Part shown: positions 6,437 through 9,111 of the stretch, in pieces | Layout of the letters: each line of letters starts with the position of its first letter | How positions within the stretch are numbered: the stretch's first letter is position 1 | NCBI GenBank assembly: GCA_023145955.1 | Contig: JAGLDA010000189.1 | Coordinates: forward strand, 1-9,111 | DNA length: 9,111 bases | From: Bacteroidales bacterium | Lineage (GTDB): Bacteria > Bacteroidota > Bacteroidia > Bacteroidales > UBA1556 | Reading direction: 5' to 3' | Notes under the pieces: generated by a model | Databases searched by the model: none | What the model was told of the DNA's origin: nothing | Seen by the model: only the letters and a program-made list of their open reading frames with translations | Position numbers and translations under genes: made by a program

Positions 6437-6444
6437 TTACTTTG
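6437..6444 (+). promoter_or_regulatory. Probable -7 element for the outer-membrane protein-waaA unit
   Basis: TTACTTTG followed by CA matches five of six fixed positions of TAnnTTTG and lies 23 nt before the ATG at 6468, a normal leader length for the phylum. No clear TTG sits at the -33 position. The placement in the divergent gap and ahead of a likely two-gene unit supports it. Confidence 0.4.
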
Positions 6445-6467
6445 CAAATATATTAAACTATTTGATA

Positions 6468-7232
6468 ATGCGACATATTACTTTGCTTTTTAGTATCTTT
6501 TTTTTACTTTTTTCTATTAATTCTTTAGCTCAAAAGAGCATTCGTGATTCAAGCATATTCATCCCTTCCCTAAGTTTTAATTATGGTATTCATACACCTA
6601 TAAGTGGTATAATATCCGATACTTATGGGTATAATCATGCAGTGGGTGGCGATTTAAATTTTAAACTTAAAACCAATATTAGTGTGGGTTTAGGATTTGA
6701 ATATATGTTTAGCGATAATGTAATAAATGAAGATGCTTATTTTAAAAATATAAAGAATACAAATGGTTACGTAATTGATGGAAATGGGCAATTTGCGGAG
6801 GTATTTCTTTATGAGAGAGGATATAATATTCAATTATTTGCAGGTTACCAGCTTGATGTTTTATCTCCAAATCCTAATAGTGGGCCATATGTTCAGTTGG
6901 GTATAGGATTTATGCAATATCATACACGAATAGAAAATAAAGACCTTTCGGCAAATGCAGTAATTGATGATTATGCTGAGATGTATGACCGATTGCGCAA
7001 TGGATTTAGTAGTACTCAAGTACTTGGTTATCGCTTGATGGGCAATAGAAATCTTGCCAACTTTTTTATAGCGGTAGAGTTTACGGAGGCATGGACTAAT
7101 AATCGCAGAAACTATAATGCTGATTTGGATGAATCTCAACAAGGTAAAAGTATGGATTTGTTGATAGGAGTTAAAGTTGGTTGGTTAATTCCATTTTATG
7201 GTAGAGCGCCTAAAGAGTATTACTATTATTAG
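6468..7232 (+). CDS. Outer-membrane beta-barrel-like protein, gene partner of waaA
   Basis: This is a 254-residue exported protein of unknown specific function. The chosen start is the ATG at 6468; an in-frame TTG two codons earlier (6462) is less likely. Residues 1-21 form a signal peptide with a hydrophobic core and probable cleavage at LA|QK. The mature part has amphipathic beta-strand candidates separated by polar loops, for example ISVGLGFEYMF, YNIQLFAGYQLDV, PYVQLGIGFMQYH, FFIAVEFTEAW and LLIGVKVGWLIPFYG, as expected for an outer-membrane barrel. It ends in the aromatic tail FYGRAPKEYYYY, which resembles tails of Bacteroidota proteins encoded next to waaA. Only 14 bp separate it from waaA, implying one mRNA and a possible link to LPS or outer-membrane assembly. 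Export is well supported; barrel topology is likely; a role in LPS is inference from position alone. Confidence 0.8.
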   Translation: MRHITLLFSIFFLLFSINSLAQKSIRDSSIFIPSLSFNYGIHTPISGIISDTYGYNHAVGGDLNFKLKTNISVGLGFEYMFSDNVINEDAYFKNIKNTNGYVIDGNGQFAEVFLYERGYNIQLFAGYQLDVLSPNPNSGPYVQLGIGFMQYHTRIENKDLSANAVIDDYAEMYDRLRNGFSSTQVLGYRLMGNRNLANFFIAVEFTEAWTNNRRNYNADLDESQQGKSMDLLIGVKVGWLIPFYGRAPKEYYYY

Positions 7233-7246
7233 TAATTTTGTAGATA

Positions 7247-8473
7247 ATGAGATGTTTATATAGCTTTTCCATTGAAGTGTATGCTGTTTTATTGAAAATA
7301 GCAGCATTATTTATTCCCAAGGCCAAACTTTGGGTGGATGGTAGAGCTTATGTTTTTACTAAAATAGAAGCAGAGATTGAGCCAGGGAATATTGTCTGGT
7401 TTCATGCGGCTTCAGTAGGCGAATTCGAACAAGCTCGGCCTTTGATTGAAGCTCTAAAAAAAGAATCTCCACTAAAGAAAGTGCTAGTAACATTTTTCTC
7501 TCCTTCAGGATATGAGCTAAGAAAAAATTATGAATTTGCTGACTATGTATTCTATTTGCCAATAGATACTCCTAAAAATGCTTCCATATTTATGGATGCC
7601 ATAAGACCGGAATCAGTATATTTTATTAAGTATGAGTTTTGGTTTAATTATATAAATGAGATACATAAACGTGGAATACCATTATATTTAGTATCTGGAA
7701 TTTTTAGAGAAAACCAGCATTTCTTTAAGTGGTATGGTGCCTGGTTTCGCAAGCACCTTTCTATGTTTAAACATATTTATGTACAGGATAGCACTTCAGC
7801 AAAATTACTCGAATCATTAAAGTTAACAAACTTTAGCATTAGTGGCGATACCCGTTTTGATAGAGTTTTTGAAAATACAAAAAAGCTAATAAAGTATGAT
7901 TCAGTAGAGCATTTTTGTGAAAACAATAGAATCCTTCTTGCAGGCAGTAGTTGGCCTAAGGATGAAGATATTATTGCTCAGTATATGAAACAATGCTCTG
8001 ATGATATTAAACTTATTATTGCTCCTCATGAGGTTGATGAAAATCACCTACTTTCCATTGAGAAGAGCTTTTTAGATTTCAATCCGATACGTTGGTCTAA
8101 GTATGAAAAAATAGATGAGAAATTGGTGAGCTCTAGAGTGTTAATTATTGATTCTGTTGGTAAATTAATGAATCTATACCAATATTCAGAGGTGGCATTT
8201 ATAGGTGGTGGTTTTGGTGTGGGAATTCATAATATTCTTGAAGCTGCCTGCTTTGGCACACCTATTATTTTTGGGCCAAACTATAGTAAATTTAAAGAAG
8301 CCCGCGATTTGATTTACCTCAAAGGTGCAAATAGTATAAGTAATTATGCAGAATTGAAAGAGGTATTGGATAGCCTTTTCAAAAACAAAAATTTATTGGA
8401 GGATAAATCTAATATTTGCTTAAAATATATAGATGATAATATTGGCGCAACAGAGATAATTATGAAAGGGTAG
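7247..8473 (+). CDS. waaA: 3-deoxy-D-manno-octulosonic acid (Kdo) transferase
   Basis: This 408-residue glycosyltransferase (GT30, GT-B fold; also called KdtA) transfers Kdo from CMP-Kdo to the lipid A precursor at the inner face of the inner membrane, the first step of LPS core assembly. The N-terminal hydrophobic/basic segment (about 10-28) is the usual membrane anchor. The acceptor-side motif HAASVGEFEQARP (53-65) contains the expected catalytic Glu59. Other family motifs are YFIKYEFWFN (125-134), GDTRFDR (200-206), AGSSWPKDE (232-240), IIAPHE (257-262), GGGFGVGIHNILEAA (320-334) and FGPNYSKFKEA (342-352), the C-terminal ones forming the CMP-Kdo site. Length is close to the usual 410-430. 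It shares a transcript with the upstream outer-membrane protein gene and converges on the YhhN gene 50 bp away. The number of Kdo units it adds cannot be told from sequence. Confidence 0.95.
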   Translation: MRCLYSFSIEVYAVLLKIAALFIPKAKLWVDGRAYVFTKIEAEIEPGNIVWFHAASVGEFEQARPLIEALKKESPLKKVLVTFFSPSGYELRKNYEFADYVFYLPIDTPKNASIFMDAIRPESVYFIKYEFWFNYINEIHKRGIPLYLVSGIFRENQHFFKWYGAWFRKHLSMFKHIYVQDSTSAKLLESLKLTNFSISGDTRFDRVFENTKKLIKYDSVEHFCENNRILLAGSSWPKDEDIIAQYMKQCSDDIKLIIAPHEVDENHLLSIEKSFLDFNPIRWSKYEKIDEKLVSSRVLIIDSVGKLMNLYQYSEVAFIGGGFGVGIHNILEAACFGTPIIFGPNYSKFKEARDLIYLKGANSISNYAELKEVLDSLFKNKNLLEDKSNICLKYIDDNIGATEIIMKG

Positions 8474-8523
8474 AATCCTCCGCCTTTTAGTAACGCTAAT
8501 TTCCGATTAATATTCCTTTATTT

Positions 8524-9111
8524 CTACTGTTCAGATTTTGTTGTTGCAGCAAAAACGGAGCTAAAAATCAGAACTTGTGCAGTCCAATATGTTACCATTA
8601 TCACGCCACGTGAATATTCTAAGGGTATATAGAATTTGTTTAGCGCAATTAGGCTATCGCTAAAAACAAAGAATAAAGAACCAAATAAAGCTAACTTGGC
8701 AAAATTATCGAATTTGCGTTGGGCAAAGGCTCTCCATACCATTGATAATATTACGATTATATAGAAAAAAACAGGTATTGCCATTTCTTTTAAAGTGGGG
8801 AATAATATCCAGTATAACGCTGCGCCATAAATAATTATTAAAGGAGTTGCAAGTAAATTCAGGCCCTTGTCTCGCCCAACAAAGGCAATAATATAATTAA
8901 TATGTGCAATAAGAAAGGCAACTAAACCAAAGGCAAAAAAGCTTGGTGATGCCTCCAAAAGCACATCTCCAATTACTGAAAAAATTAATCCAAAGAAAAT
9001 AAATTTACCATAATGAGTATCTCGTTTTACCATGCTTATAAGCATTAGCAGAGGGAATGGCTTTGCGATCATTCGCATAATATAATTATCTATATATAAG
9101 CCAATAAAGAA
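8524..9111 (-). CDS. YhhN/lysoplasmalogenase-family membrane protein, 5' end off the window
   Basis: This is a polytopic membrane protein of the YhhN/TMEM86 family, some members of which are lysoplasmalogenases that cleave the vinyl-ether bond of lysoplasmalogens. Counting from the in-window Met at 9078, visible landmarks are IAKPFPLLML (4-13), the conserved FSVIGDVLLE (33-42), AFLIAHINYI (54-63), SDSLIALNKF (140-149) and YWTAQVLI (164-171). Hydrophobic segments fill most of the length. The Met at 9078 is probably not the true start: the frame continues upstream to the edge without a stop (FFIGLYIDNYI, then the Met), and this matches the family's usual helix-loop before the KP motif. The gene is therefore 5'-truncated by the window, with 195 codons seen of perhaps 210-230. 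The family call is good; whether it acts on lysoplasmalogens is not known. It converges with waaA, and no strong terminator hairpin is visible in the 50-bp gap. Confidence 0.87.
   Translation of the reverse strand, partial: FFIGLYIDNYIMRMIAKPFPLLMLISMVKRDTHYGKFIFFGLIFSVIGDVLLEASPSFFAFGLVAFLIAHINYIIAFVGRDKGLNLLATPLIIIYGAALYWILFPTLKEMAIPVFFYIIVILSMVWRAFAQRKFDNFAKLALFGSLFFVFSDSLIALNKFYIPLEYSRGVIMVTYWTAQVLIFSSVFAATTKSEQ

Noticed and set aside
6861..7142. 93-codon minus-strand reading frame
   Set aside because: It is antisense to the outer-membrane protein gene, which has a signal peptide and coherent strand pattern.
7233..7240. TAATTTTG as an internal promoter for waaA
   Set aside because: It matches TAnnTTTG but lacks a -33 TTG and lies in a 14-bp gap inside an obvious transcription unit; in AT-rich DNA such a match is likely by chance.
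8474..8523. Terminator between waaA and the YhhN gene
   Set aside because: Only a 4-bp TTAG/CTAA stem is visible and no T tract follows a stable hairpin, so it does not qualify.
1..9111. A defence, mobile or otherwise novel multi-gene system
   Set aside because: The helicase was considered as a defence component, but no nuclease, toxin, integrase, transposase, CRISPR repeat or tRNA border is present and the neighbours are housekeeping or envelope genes.

Overview
The window looks like ordinary chromosomal DNA from an AT-rich member of the Bacteroidota, probably of the Flavobacteriia/Cytophagia type. The evidence is: several upstream TAnnTTTG elements (the Bacteroidota -7 box), start codons with A/T-rich leaders and no Shine-Dalgarno sequence, a lipoprotein whose residues after the lipid-bearing Cys (C-K-K-D-D) fit the Bacteroidota surface-export signal, and typical families of the phylum (DUF3109, a short RecD-like helicase, an outer-membrane protein paired with waaA). 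No tRNA, rRNA, CRISPR array, insertion sequence, prophage or recognisable defence system was found.

Layout from left to right. Bases 1-156 hold no supportable gene but do hold a GGAGG-type palindromic repeat. The minus strand then carries a class I methyltransferase with an in-frame His-Asp tract (157-996) and a small heat-shock protein (1218-1652), each with its own TAnnTTTG promoter. A divergent intergenic region separates these from a plus-strand pair: a cysteine-rich DUF3109 protein (1845-2438) and a compact SF1B RecD-like helicase (2481-3911). A bidirectional hairpin terminator at 3915-3943 ends this pair and also the converging minus-strand pair, in which proline dehydrogenase (5037-6206) lies 22 bp upstream of a CAP-domain lipoprotein (3974-5014). 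A 261-bp divergent region follows. The plus strand then carries a beta-barrel-like outer-membrane protein (6468-7232) and, 14 bp later, the Kdo transferase gene waaA (7247-8473). Converging on waaA is a YhhN/lysoplasmalogenase-family membrane protein (8524 to the right edge), whose reading frame stays open to the window end, so its start is missing.

Most genes are housekeeping or envelope functions: LPS core assembly (waaA and probably its partner), proline catabolism, proteostasis, lipid metabolism and DNA processing. I see no strong case for a new multi-gene system. The points most worth a second look are the His-Asp microsatellite in the methyltransferase, a promoter element only 4 nt from the DUF3109 start codon (possible leaderless mRNA), the predicted surface-exposed CAP lipoprotein behind proline dehydrogenase, and the uncharacterised DUF3109-helicase pair.
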